Positions 1 through 9,188 of a stretch of 64,000 bases of DNA are shown one piece after another. Numbering within the stretch: position 1 is the first letter of the stretch; every line of letters begins with the position of its first letter. The notes below the pieces were generated by a model, which made no database searches, was not told the origin of the DNA, and saw nothing but the letters and a program-made list of their open reading frames with translations. The translations under genes and the position numbers were made by a program. Origin of the DNA: Chloroflexota bacterium (GTDB lineage: Bacteria > Chloroflexota > UBA11872); NCBI GenBank assembly GCA_026707285.1, contig JAPOXD010000027.1, positions 1 through 64,000 of the forward strand, read 5' to 3'.

Positions 1-88
1 AACCCCAGCCGAGGTCTTCTGGGATCAACCGTTGCACTTGAAATGTGAATCCACCTTCCCCCCTCCGCGGGAATGACGGAGGGAGCGG

Positions 89-1780
89 TCAGTCGGCGGG
101 GTCGAGCGGGGCGACGCGGAGGGTGCGGTTGCGACGGTAGGTGACCTGACCCGGTCCGGCCCCGCGAATCGCGCGCACGTGACGGCGGCGGGTGACGTCC
201 ACGTCAACGGCCGTCGCGGCGTGGGCGGCGCTGAGATGCGCGGCCAGACGGGCCACGGCGTGAATCAGCTCGGGCGCCGGGTCGTCGCCAGGATCGCGCA
301 GCAGGACATGCGCTCCGGGCATGTTGCGGGCGTGAAACCACAAGTCGTCGGGGGCGGACTCCTTGAACGTGAGGCGGTGGTTTTCGGCCGCGGTGCGGCC
401 GGCGAGCACACGATGTCCGCGAATGCGGCGTTCAAACGGCGTCGCCGGTTCGGCTCTTCGCTTGCGACGCGGCCGGCGCAAATGGCCCGACTCAGCCAGG
501 AGCGCTTCGATCTGGCGCGAGACGGCCGGTGAATCCGACCGCCGGAGGTCGTCCGCGGCTTGCCGCAAAAACGCCAGGTCCAACTCAGCCCGCCGCAGGC
601 GTCGCGGAACCAGGCGCGCGGCGCGCTTCAAGTCGCGATATCGCGCGAAATAAGTTTGGGCGTTGGCGCCGACCGATTTGGCGGGATCGAGCTCGAGCCG
701 CTGTTCGTTCACCTCGAAGAGCGCGGCGCCGGGCGGTATCAGGTGCGCGCGCTCCAGCAGGGCCGTACCGGCGGCTCGCGCCGCGCTGATCGCGGCGCCT
801 GTTGGGGCCGCCGTGCGCAGCGAAGCGATGCGACGCTCGACCCGTGCAATGGCCGCATCGAGAGGCTCCAGCACGCGCGACTTCACCGTATCGACGGACG
901 ACGCCGGCTCGTCCGCCTCGTAGAAGGCCTCCAGCGCCTCGCTCATCGAGCCCGCCGGTTGGCAGCGGCGGTCCAGGTGAGTGAGCGGGTAGGCGGCGAA
1001 GGCCTGCCAGCCGCTGTCGATCGGCACCAGGCAGGGATGCGTCGCGCCGGCATCGACATCCGTTGCGATTTCGCGCAGCGCCCCGAGCACGGCCGGCCAG
1101 GCGGAAACATCGAGGCTTGGCGTACTGGGGGCGACATCCGCGCGCGTCAGCGACTCGCGGGCGAGCGTGGGGCTCACGCCGGCCACGGCCTGCAGCAGCG
1201 CGCGCCAGGCCGGCACGCCGGGAGCGGTTCGCGCCGCGACGTCGCCGGGCGAGGCAATGCCAGGGGCGGGCAGGGACAGGCGAGCGGGTGGCTCGTACGG
1301 CGCCCGCGGCATGATGCGGCGGCGCCCTTCTTCGCCCGGGACGCGCCGCAGCGCATCGCGGATGAGCCCCCGGTCGTCCACCAGGATGACGTTGGCCTGG
1401 CGGCCGATGATCTCCACGATCAGGCGGTGCTCAATCACCGGCCCGTCGGAGTCCGGGCGCGCGCGCACCTGCAACTCCAGCACGCGCTCCATGGGCAGTT
1501 GCGTCGCCGCGACCAAGCGACCGCCGCGCACCCACTTGCGCAGCAGCAGGAGCAGCGGACTCGCCGGGGCCTTGCCGGCATGGAGGCGGCCGCCGACGAA
1601 ATGCGCCCGCGAATTCACGGGGCCAGCCTGGATCAGCAGGTGATTGGCGGCGCGCTTGGCATAGATCTCGAGGCCGACCTGGTTGGGCTCGGGCGACACG
1701 ACGCGCTGAATGCGTCCGCCGACGGCCCGCTCCTCGATCTCGTGCCGCACTGCCGTCAGCGTGAGGACATCGAAGTTCAT
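89..1780 (-). CDS. rqcH: NFACT-family RqcH/Rqc2 homolog (fibronectin-binding-like ribosome quality control protein)
   Basis: 563-aa ORF; N-term MNFDVLTLTAVRHEIEERAVGGRIQRVVSPEPNQVGLEIYA and C-term NFACT-R-like RGHRVLAGRTAAENHRLTFKESAPDDLWFHARNMPGAHVLLR. Confidence 0.9.
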   Translation of the reverse strand: MNFDVLTLTAVRHEIEERAVGGRIQRVVSPEPNQVGLEIYAKRAANHLLIQAGPVNSRAHFVGGRLHAGKAPASPLLLLLRKWVRGGRLVAATQLPMERVLELQVRARPDSDGPVIEHRLIVEIIGRQANVILVDDRGLIRDALRRVPGEEGRRRIMPRAPYEPPARLSLPAPGIASPGDVAARTAPGVPAWRALLQAVAGVSPTLARESLTRADVAPSTPSLDVSAWPAVLGALREIATDVDAGATHPCLVPIDSGWQAFAAYPLTHLDRRCQPAGSMSEALEAFYEADEPASSVDTVKSRVLEPLDAAIARVERRIASLRTAAPTGAAISAARAAGTALLERAHLIPPGAALFEVNEQRLELDPAKSVGANAQTYFARYRDLKRAARLVPRRLRRAELDLAFLRQAADDLRRSDSPAVSRQIEALLAESGHLRRPRRKRRAEPATPFERRIRGHRVLAGRTAAENHRLTFKESAPDDLWFHARNMPGAHVLLRDPGDDPAPELIHAVARLAAHLSAAHAATAVDVDVTRRRHVRAIRGAGPGQVTYRRNRTLRVAPLDPAD

Positions 1781-2670
1781 CGTGGGTCGGGGGTCGGGGG
1801 CTCAGGGTCCGATGGGAAGGCGTCCCACCGTCGCTCGACCCAGTGGGTGGCGAGCGCGGCGGCGGTCTCCACGGCCTCGCCAAGCTTGCCCGTGCCCTGG
1901 AGGCTCACGAACAGCGCGGTCGCAAACACGTCGCCGGCGCCGGTTGGACTGGCGTCAGGCACCTGGCGGACGGGTATCTCCGAAATGCCACCCTCGGCGA
2001 ACACCTGCACCGACAGCGGCCCGCGGGTGAGCACGCCGATCGCGGCCCGCCGCAGATGCTCGATACCCGACGCTGGGTCGGCTGCAATGTCTTCGCTGCT
2101 CAGGACGAGCACGTCGATGGAATCCAGGAAGTCCGGGGCGTGGGGCCAGTCTCGACCGTGCACGGCGCCGTCGAAAGCCACGCGGCGCAGCAACCCCTGA
2201 GCCGTGAGGCCGGTGAGATCGGCGCGCGGCAGGCGGCCGAGCAGTTCGGGGCCGATTTCGCCGATAACCGGCGCCAAGTGCACGACCGAAGACTCCTGCG
2301 GCAGTCCCTTCAAGTCGTCGACATCGAGAGGCGCGGCGACCGCCGGCGCGTGCTGGGTACGGCCATGCGGGCCATACGTGTTGCGCATGGCGGTTGTCGC
2401 CGAAGCGGCGCGCGCGATCCACCGAATGTCGGGGCATGCCGCGGCCAGCGCGTGCGCGTCCGCCGCGGCGGCCCGCGTGAGCGCGGTGACGCGCAGCCCG
2501 AGGCGCTGCGCCGCGCGGCTGCCGTAGTACGCCGTTCCGCCGAACTCCCAGCCCGTCGGGTGGAGATCGCGGGTGACGTGTCCGATCGTCAGGTAGGTCG
2601 GGTCGAGACGCGGTGCAGCCACGCTAGAGACGGTCGGAGAAACTGCTCGCGATGGCGGCATCCGTGGCAA
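1777..2670 (-). CDS. PfkB/ribokinase-family carbohydrate kinase
   Basis: C-terminal PTGAGDVFATALFVSL signature; ATGA overlap with rqcH start; exact start uncertain. Confidence 0.8.
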   Translation of the reverse strand: MPRMPPSRAVSPTVSSVAAPRLDPTYLTIGHVTRDLHPTGWEFGGTAYYGSRAAQRLGLRVTALTRAAAADAHALAAACPDIRWIARAASATTAMRNTYGPHGRTQHAPAVAAPLDVDDLKGLPQESSVVHLAPVIGEIGPELLGRLPRADLTGLTAQGLLRRVAFDGAVHGRDWPHAPDFLDSIDVLVLSSEDIAADPASGIEHLRRAAIGVLTRGPLSVQVFAEGGISEIPVRQVPDASPTGAGDVFATALFVSLQGTGKLGEAVETAAALATHWVERRWDAFPSDPEPPTPDPR

Positions 2671-2752
2671 TTCAGCGCAATGGCCGATCGGCCCCAGCGA
2701 GGGCGTCAGGCGCTGAGCCCCATCCTAGCCTTCCGCCTCCCGGAAATCCGTT

Positions 2753-2896
2753 GCGAACCCCTCCGTCATTCCGGCGGAGCCTGTCCCCGCGCAGGCGGGG
2801 AGCCGGAATCCAGTTCGGTCGAATCTCGAGGCGTGCCGGGTGCTTGGCGTCGGGCGGGTCTGAGACCCGCCCCTACCCGACTCTGCAAGGGCCCCT
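2753..2896. repeat. Composite intergenic REP-like repeat, copy A
   Basis: CTCCGTCATTCCGGCGGAG...GCCGGAATCCAGTTCGGTC...GGCGTCGGGCGGGTCTGAGACCCGCCCCTACCCGACTCTGCAA; close match to 43613-43746. Confidence 0.75.
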
Positions 2897-2927
2897 TCCA
2901 GAGCAAAGGGACCTGATCGGAGGTCGG

Positions 2928-3803
2928 CTAAGCCTTCGGGCTGATCACGACCCGGCGCTCGTCGCCCTCGCCGATGCTGTAGGTGCGGACGCTTTCGTCG
3001 TCGGCCAGGGCCACGTGAATCAGCCGGCGCTCGTTGGCGGGCATGGATTCCAGCGTGACGGGCTCTTGGGTCTCGTCGACCTGGTCGGCCAGGGTCTCGG
3101 CGAGCTCGCGCAGGTGGTCCGCGCGGCGCGCCCGATAGCTGTTGACGTCGATGAGCACCCGGCACGGCTGGCCCAGCTGCCGTCCGGCCATGAGGTTGAT
3201 GAGGTAGCCAAACGACCGCAGCGTGGATCCATGGCGGCCGATCAGCTTGGAGAAGTCGTCGTCGCCGACGACGTTGTAGGCGAGCGGGTCCTCATCGACG
3301 AGCTCGATCTCGGCGATGAACCCCATGCGATCCAGCATGCCAACGAGCAGATCTTCGACGATGTCCTGCAGTTCCTCGCCGCTCTCAACCAGGGAGCGAG
3401 ACGCGCGTGGGCGGGGCGCGGGCTGCTCCGCGACGGGCTCTGCGACAGGCTCGGGCGCCGGCGGCTCGGCCGGAGGCGGATCGGCCGGGACCTCGATCGG
3501 CTCGGCGGCGCGTGCCGGCGGCTCCGGCTCGGGCTCGACCTGGGACTCGGTCTCGGCTGGGGGCTCGTGCTCCGCCTCATCGATGGTGGCGGAAAAGGGC
3601 CGCTCGCGGCGAACCACGCGCACGCGGGCCTCGGCGTCGCGGCGCAGCAGGCGCGAGCCGCCGCTGGACAAGATCTCCACGTCGACGTCGTCGATGGTGG
3701 CATTGAGCTGCCGCAGGGCCTGGCGCAGCGCATCCTCAACGGAAGCGCCGGCGGCCTCGACGCTCTCGGGAGCGTCGGAAGAGTCGGTTGGATGGTCAGC
3801 CAC
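2928..3803 (-). CDS. khpB: Jag/KhpB RNA-binding protein (Jag_N, Pro/Glu-rich linker, KH, R3H)
   Basis: ASVEDALRQALRQLN Jag_N; LIGRHGSTLRSFGYLINLM KH; R3H-like MPANERRLIHVALADD; probable GTG start overlapping yidC stop. Confidence 0.88.
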   Translation of the reverse strand: MADHPTDSSDAPESVEAAGASVEDALRQALRQLNATIDDVDVEILSSGGSRLLRRDAEARVRVVRRERPFSATIDEAEHEPPAETESQVEPEPEPPARAAEPIEVPADPPPAEPPAPEPVAEPVAEQPAPRPRASRSLVESGEELQDIVEDLLVGMLDRMGFIAEIELVDEDPLAYNVVGDDDFSKLIGRHGSTLRSFGYLINLMAGRQLGQPCRVLIDVNSYRARRADHLRELAETLADQVDETQEPVTLESMPANERRLIHVALADDESVRTYSIGEGDERRVVISPKA

Positions 3804-5436
3804 TGCGCCTCCTTCGGCGTCGTCGCCGCCGCGGGGTCGTCGCCACGCCCTCACCAGGGCTGCGGCTCGCGGCCTCGGTGGTTGCTGTGTCTTCCACGGC
3901 CTTGGCCGGGGTCGGGGCGTCCGGGCGGGCCGTCATGTCGCGGGCGATAGGCCAGTGCGCGGGAATCAGCGCGCCGGTTCCGGTGGTGAAGTACTGCTGC
4001 ACGATGGCAATGATGCTGGATATCACCCAATAGAGCACCAGGCCGGCCTGGAACGACCAGGCGAAGATGACCACGATGATGGGCATGAACTGCATGACGC
4101 GGTTCACCGTCGCTTGCTGGCCCTCGGCCGTCCGGGAGGCCATCATCCGCGCCTGCACGAATTGGAAGGCTCCGGCGAGCAGCGCCAGCAGCGAGATATA
4201 GAAGCCGCCCTGGCCGAATACGTCTTGCTGGATGGGAATGCGCGTGAACCCCGCGTTGCCGGCGGCGGTTTGGCCCTGCCGGCTGTCCCACCACTTCTGC
4301 ACGAACTGCTCGCCGTCGGACTCACCCGGCGCCCAGTAGACGTAGGCGTCGCGGGCGAGGAAGTAGTTCTCGTCACGCAGCGCCGCCACATTCGCGGAGA
4401 ACGCGCGGTCGGCGCCTTCGGCCTCGACGTTGACCATGCGCACGTTGTCATGCACGACCGGCCCGGAGATGCCCAGCGATCCAGGGTCGGCGATGAGCTC
4501 CGCGATGTAGTCCTCGACCGTCGCACGCAGCTGAATGATTCGTGGCGGTATGGGCTCGCCGTCGAGGAGCATTTCCGAAAGCAGGTTCCGGGTACCGATA
4601 TCGTTCCCGAGCCCAAAGATATTGATCGGGCCGGCGGGCAGGCCGAGCTGCGACCAATCGGTGATGTCGCCTCGCAGAATCTGGGCGGCTTCGGCCTTCG
4701 TGAGCCGCGTGAGCGGGCGATCACGCTCGACGACGAACGCGGCCGCCTGCACGAGCCGGGCCTCCGTGGTGCCCGGCGGGTAGTCGGCGAGCCCCTGTCG
4801 CTCTTCGACGAACGCCGCACTCGCGCGTCCGCCGCGGACCGCGGCCGCCGACTCGGCGGGGTCGACGGTATCGATGGTGAAGCGGAAATTGGCGTTCTGG
4901 CCGGCAAACTCCGCGGCAAGCTGGGACTCCAGCGGCGTGATGGGGAACGTCGTCGCCAGGTGCACGTCGGTGGGGGCCGTGGGGCTGGATTCGCCGAGGA
5001 TCGGGATCGTGGAGTCCTCGCGCGCCAGGTTGAACCAGAGGAATTGCTCGTTGAGAAGCCCCTGGCCGCTCAGCGTGAGAATGCCCCCGTAGAGCGCCAG
5101 CAGGATCGGCAGCTGCACGAAGATGGGCAGGCAGCCCGAGAGCGGGCTGACGCCCTGCTCCTTGTAGAGCTTCATCGTGGCTTGCGACTGCGCCTGGCGA
5201 TCGTTTCTGAACTTCCGGCGGATCTCCGCCATTTCGGGCTGCAGGACCTGCATGCGTCGCTGCGAACGAATCTGCTTGATGGTGAGCGGGATCATCAGCG
5301 TCCGAATCGCGATCGTGAACAGGATGATCGCGATGGCATAGCTGCCAACCCCATCGCGAATGAGATTGAGGACCTCGCTCAGCGGGTTGACGGCCCAGGT
5401 CTGCCAGGTTTCGCCGATGCTGGAAAAGAGTTCCAT
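3796..5436 (-). CDS. yidC: YidC/Oxa1 membrane protein insertase with a large PBP-like insertion
   Basis: YidC core: SYAIAIILFTIAIRTLMIPLTIKQIRSQRRMQVLQPEMAEIRRK, GVSPLSGCLPIFVQLPILLALYGGI, MQFMPIIVVIFAWSFQAGLVLYWVISSI; insertion between residues ~141 and ~400; Arg-rich C-tail. Confidence 0.95.
   Translation of the reverse strand: MELFSSIGETWQTWAVNPLSEVLNLIRDGVGSYAIAIILFTIAIRTLMIPLTIKQIRSQRRMQVLQPEMAEIRRKFRNDRQAQSQATMKLYKEQGVSPLSGCLPIFVQLPILLALYGGILTLSGQGLLNEQFLWFNLAREDSTIPILGESSPTAPTDVHLATTFPITPLESQLAAEFAGQNANFRFTIDTVDPAESAAAVRGGRASAAFVEERQGLADYPPGTTEARLVQAAAFVVERDRPLTRLTKAEAAQILRGDITDWSQLGLPAGPINIFGLGNDIGTRNLLSEMLLDGEPIPPRIIQLRATVEDYIAELIADPGSLGISGPVVHDNVRMVNVEAEGADRAFSANVAALRDENYFLARDAYVYWAPGESDGEQFVQKWWDSRQGQTAAGNAGFTRIPIQQDVFGQGGFYISLLALLAGAFQFVQARMMASRTAEGQQATVNRVMQFMPIIVVIFAWSFQAGLVLYWVISSIIAIVQQYFTTGTGALIPAHWPIARDMTARPDAPTPAKAVEDTATTEAASRSPGEGVATTPRRRRRRRRRSG
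4237..5016 (-). other. PstS/PBP-II-like solute-binding domain inserted within YidC
   Basis: FVVERDRPLTRLTKAEAAQILRGDITDWSQLGLPAGPINIFGLGNDIGTRNLL ... PGSLGISGPVVHDNVRMVNVEA ... ENYFLARDAYVYWAPGESDGEQFVQKWWDSRQGQTAAGNAGFTRIP resembles the C-terminal part of PstS-type PBPs; N-lobe-like ATTFPITPLESQLAAEFAGQNANFRF. Confidence 0.75.
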
Positions 5437-5451
5437 GGCTCGGACCCGCGG

Positions 5452-5733
5452 CTAGGGCACCGGGTCGAAGCCGCCGGCGGCGAAGGGATGGCAGCGCGCA
5501 ATGCGTCGCAGCGCGAGCCACAGCCCGCGAGCCACGCCGTGGCGCTCGACAGCGACGGCGGCGAATTCGGAACAGGTCGGCTCGTAGATGCAGTGCGCGC
5601 CCAGCCCCCCGGAGAGCCACCGCTGGTAGCCGCGGATCACCGCGAGCACCGGACGCTTCACGCCAGGCTCGGGACTTGTGCGGCGCGTGCCTGCGCCAAG
5701 GATTGGGCCACCGCCCCGGTGAGGCAGCTCCAC
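5452..5733 (-). CDS. yidD: YidD membrane protein insertion efficiency factor
   Basis: [61 protein letters not shown]; real start likely nearer the GTG at VKRPVLAV. Confidence 0.92.
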   Translation of the reverse strand: MELPHRGGGPILGAGTRRTSPEPGVKRPVLAVIRGYQRWLSGGLGAHCIYEPTCSEFAAVAVERHGVARGLWLALRRIARCHPFAAGGFDPVP

Positions 5734-6008
5734 GGCGCGTCAGCCACCGGCCGGCGCGCCTGCGCCACCATGTCGACGACCGGTTGCGGCGTCGCCAGGT
5801 GCGGACGAAACGCCGCGCGCAGGCGGCGACGCATGCGGTTTCGGGCGACCGCGGCGCCGAGCCTACGCGGCGTCGTGATGGCCAAGCGGGTCGTCTCCGC
5901 GCGGCCCGGCGCGACGAACAGCACGAAATAGGGGCAGGCCACGCGCGTTCCACGGCGCCGCACGCGAGAGATGTCGGCGGCGCGTCGCAGCCGATGGCGG
6001 CTGCTCAC
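5658..6008 (-). CDS. rnpA: Ribonuclease P protein component
   Basis: [34 protein letters not shown]...[28 protein letters not shown]; position between rpmH and yidD. Confidence 0.93.
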   Translation of the reverse strand: MSSRHRLRRAADISRVRRRGTRVACPYFVLFVAPGRAETTRLAITTPRRLGAAVARNRMRRRLRAAFRPHLATPQPVVDMVAQARRPVADAPWSCLTGAVAQSLAQARAAQVPSLA

Positions 6009-6056
6009 GGCATGCCCGCGGCGACGGAGCCGCTGTCCATCCCGAGCGCCAGGAGC

Positions 6057-6191
6057 CTAGACCGCGAGCCGCTTGCGACCCTTACGCCGCCGGCGGCGAA
6101 GAATCGCGCGCCCGGACCGGCTAGACATGCGGGCACGAAAACCGTGCTCACGCTTGCGTTTGCGAACCTTGGGCTGGTACGTGCGTTTCAT
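6057..6191 (-). CDS. rpmH: 50S ribosomal protein L34 (absent from the supplied ORF track because it is only 44 aa)
   Basis: Manual translation: [44 protein letters not shown]. Confidence 0.97.
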   Translation of the reverse strand: MKRTYQPKVRKRKREHGFRARMSSRSGRAILRRRRRKGRKRLAV

Positions 6192-6371
6192 CGGAGGGGA
6201 AGAGCGCGGCGACAAGACATGCCGCGGGGCTGAAGTGTAGCACCGGCGGAGCTCCGGACGGACTCAGCGTGCGGCGCGTGGGCGGTTCCCGAACCGCCAC
6301 TACCTGCCTCGATAGCCATCAAATGCGTTGCGGCCACACGCCGTCGGTGACAACAGAGCCGGCGCTCGGGG

Positions 6372-7493
6372 CTAGCCGCGCTCCGCCATGGGGGTGTAGG
6401 CCCGGTCCGTGTGCCCGATGTACTCGGCGCGGGGTCGGATCAACCGGTTGTCGCCGAGCTGTTCCAGCACGTGGGCGGTCCATCCGCTGGTGCGGCTCAT
6501 GGCGAAGATCGGGGTGAACAGATTCACCGGCAGCCCGAGCGCCGCGTAGACCGTGGCGGAGAAGAAGTCCACGTTAGAGTCGATCCCCTTCTCATCCATC
6601 ATCACGCGCTCGATCACCTGGGAAATCTCGAACCACTCCGGGTGGCCGGAGGTGCGGCTGAGCTCGCGGGACATGCCGCGAAGAATCGTGGCGCGCGGGT
6701 CGGCGGTCTTGTAGACGCGGTGACCGAAGCCCATGATGAGCTCGCGCCGGGCCAGACGCTCGCGCACCCAGTCCTCGGCTGCGTCGGGCGACCCGATTTC
6801 GATCAGCATTTCCATCACGCCCTGGTTGGCGCCGCCGTGAAGCGGACCGCGCAGGGCGCCGATGGCGCCGGTGACGGCCGAGTGCATGTCGGAAAGGGTG
6901 GCGGCAATCACACGGCCCGCGAAGGTGCTGGCGTTGAGCTCGTGGTCGGCCTGCAAGACCAGGAGCACGTCCAGGGCGCGGGCCGCGGTCTCGTCGGGGC
7001 GCTCCCCGGTGTACATCTGGAGGAACGCGTCGGCGACCGGGCCTTCCGCCGAGGTAATCGGCTCGTTGCCAGCCGCAAGCCGGGCGAAGGTGGCGACGAC
7101 GGCGGACACCTGCGCGAGCAGGCGCACCGACTTTCGGGCGTTGGCCTCCAGGGAGTTGTCGCCCAGGTCGGGATCAAACGCGCCCAACATGGAGACCCCA
7201 CTGCGCAGGGCGTCCATCGGCGGCGTTGACTGCGGGACGAGGCGCAGGGCGTCGACGACTGGCGGCGGCAACGCGTAGGCCGCGGACAGCTCGTTGAGCA
7301 GCCCGTCGAGCTGGCTCTGCGTCGGCAGCTCGTCGTGCCAGAGCAGATGCGCCACTTCTTCAAACGTGGCGTCACTCGCCAGATCGAAGATATCGATCCC
7401 GCGATAGGTGAGCTTGCCGGCCAGACCGTCGATCGAGCTGATCGCCGAGGTACCGGCCACGACCCCTTCGAGACCACCGGAACGACTGGTCAT
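6372..7493 (-). CDS. gltA: Citrate synthase
   Basis: GLEGVVAGTSAISSIDGLAGKLTYRGIDIFDLA; LRGPLHGGANQGVMEML; IMGFGHRVYKTADPRATIL; SRTSGWTAHVLEQ. Confidence 0.95.
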   Translation of the reverse strand: MTSRSGGLEGVVAGTSAISSIDGLAGKLTYRGIDIFDLASDATFEEVAHLLWHDELPTQSQLDGLLNELSAAYALPPPVVDALRLVPQSTPPMDALRSGVSMLGAFDPDLGDNSLEANARKSVRLLAQVSAVVATFARLAAGNEPITSAEGPVADAFLQMYTGERPDETAARALDVLLVLQADHELNASTFAGRVIAATLSDMHSAVTGAIGALRGPLHGGANQGVMEMLIEIGSPDAAEDWVRERLARRELIMGFGHRVYKTADPRATILRGMSRELSRTSGHPEWFEISQVIERVMMDEKGIDSNVDFFSATVYAALGLPVNLFTPIFAMSRTSGWTAHVLEQLGDNRLIRPRAEYIGHTDRAYTPMAERG

Positions 7494-7612
7494 CGCCTGT
7501 CCTTCATTAACCGGGCGCGCCCGGCGTGCCGCCACCCGCCGATGCGGAGCACACGGAAGGCGGGGCCAGCCCGGCTGCGACCTTTTTCGGGGTCATGGTA
7601 GCCGATGGCGTG

Positions 7613-9058
7613 CTACGCCTCCGGGTCCGGCGGCTGCATGTGCGCCGCGGGCCAGTGGGCCTCGAATGCCGCCGCGAAGCGCAGCACGTCGGCGTCGGCA
7701 TGGCGGGCGCCGACGATCTGCAGCCCGACGGGGAGACCGTCGCGCGTGACCCCGGCGGGCACGGTGGCCGCCGGCTGGCCGGTCATGTTGAAGGGGTAGA
7801 CGTGGCGGAACCAGCGTTGGGCCCAGACGTTGGGGTCGGCGGGCCTGCCGTCCGGTTCGTCGATCGGGAGCGGGGGCATCAGGAGCGTGGGCGTCACCAC
7901 CACGTCGTGCTGCGCGAAGAGGTCGGCCATCTCATCCCAAAGTCGACGCCGCGCCGACCCGGCCGCCATCATTTCCATGCCCGACACGGCAAGCCCGGCT
8001 TCAGCCGCCGCGAGCAGGCTGGTCTCGCTGACGGCCTGCACCTCGTCCATCCGGTGTCCCACCTGGGCGGCGAGGAGCGTGGTGAACAGCGTGGCCCACT
8101 CGCGCGTCGCGTCGCTGAGCATCGGAGGAACGGTGGCAAGCTCGCATCCAGCCGCGCGAAAGGCGTCGAGCGCGGCCGCGCAGATGTCCACCACTTCCGC
8201 GTCGACCACATCGGCGCCCAGCCGCGGCGCCCACGCCACCCGCGCGCCGTCGACGCCGGCGACCGCCGCCTCGCGGTAGTCGGCCTCGTCGGGCGGCAGC
8301 GTGATCAGGTCGTCCTCGTGCGGCCCCGCGATGATCGCCAGCCCGAGGGCCATGTCCGCCGCCGAGCGCGCCATGGGCCCCAGGTGCGAAACCGCGTCCC
8401 GGCCGCCGACGATGGGCACATACGGCACGCGGCCCAAGGAGGGCTTGTGGCCGAACACGCCGCAACAGCTGGCCGGAATGCGAATGGACCCGCCGCCGTC
8501 CGAGCCGAGCACCAGTGGCACGTAGCCGGCGGCGAGCGCAACGGCGGAACCGCTGCTCGACCCGCCGCAGGTATGCGCGTGACTCCAGGGATTGCGCGTG
8601 GTCGGGCCCATGGGATTGTGGGCGAAGGCCAGGTGTCCGAACTCCGGCATGGCCGTCATGCCGACCACGATGGCGCCGGCTCGTTTGAGGCGCTCGACGG
8701 CCGGCGCGTCGCGCTGGCCCACGTCATCGGCGAAAAGCCGCGAGCCGCGGTGGAACGCCATTCCCCGCACCTGCATCTGCACTTTGACGGCCACCGGCAC
8801 GCCGTGCAGCGGCCCCAGCGAATCGCCGCGGTCCACGGCGGCGTCGGCCTCGGCGGCCGCGGCCAGGGCCCACTCCGGCGCAAGGTCCACGAAGGCGTGG
8901 AGGCGCTCCTCCATCCTTTCGATCCGGTCCAGGCTGGCCGTCACCGCCTCGCGCGAGGTCAACTCGCCGGCGCGAATCCAGCGCGCGATGTCAACGGCGC
9001 GCGCGTAGGCCAGGTCGTCGGGTGACACGGCGGCGGCTCCGAAAGGTCGTTCGACCAA
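7613..9058 (-). CDS. Amidase signature family hydrolase (GatA-like)
   Basis: PLHGVPVAVKVQ; HTCGGSSSGSAVALAAGYVPLVLGSDGGGSIRIPASCCGVFGHKPS. Confidence 0.92.
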   Translation of the reverse strand: MVERPFGAAAVSPDDLAYARAVDIARWIRAGELTSREAVTASLDRIERMEERLHAFVDLAPEWALAAAAEADAAVDRGDSLGPLHGVPVAVKVQMQVRGMAFHRGSRLFADDVGQRDAPAVERLKRAGAIVVGMTAMPEFGHLAFAHNPMGPTTRNPWSHAHTCGGSSSGSAVALAAGYVPLVLGSDGGGSIRIPASCCGVFGHKPSLGRVPYVPIVGGRDAVSHLGPMARSAADMALGLAIIAGPHEDDLITLPPDEADYREAAVAGVDGARVAWAPRLGADVVDAEVVDICAAALDAFRAAGCELATVPPMLSDATREWATLFTTLLAAQVGHRMDEVQAVSETSLLAAAEAGLAVSGMEMMAAGSARRRLWDEMADLFAQHDVVVTPTLLMPPLPIDEPDGRPADPNVWAQRWFRHVYPFNMTGQPAATVPAGVTRDGLPVGLQIVGARHADADVLRFAAAFEAHWPAAHMQPPDPEA

Positions 9059-9188
9059 GCGGAGGCGAGTGTAGGAGCCGGCACACCGCGCCGCGAGCCG
9101 GAAGGATATCCTCGCGCAAGTGGCCTCAGGAGACTTGCCGTCACGTGGCTGGTGTCCACTCTCCCGCAGGCGGGCAACGCTAGGACGA

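Noticed and set aside
560-2200. 546-aa plus-strand ORF opposite rqcH/pfkB
   Set aside because: Low-complexity Arg/Ala/Gly composition, no family features, antisense to genuine genes.
3316-5931. 871-aa plus-strand ORF
   Set aside because: Lies antisense to yidC, yidD and rnpA, which have clear family signatures; typical spurious long ORF in high-GC DNA.
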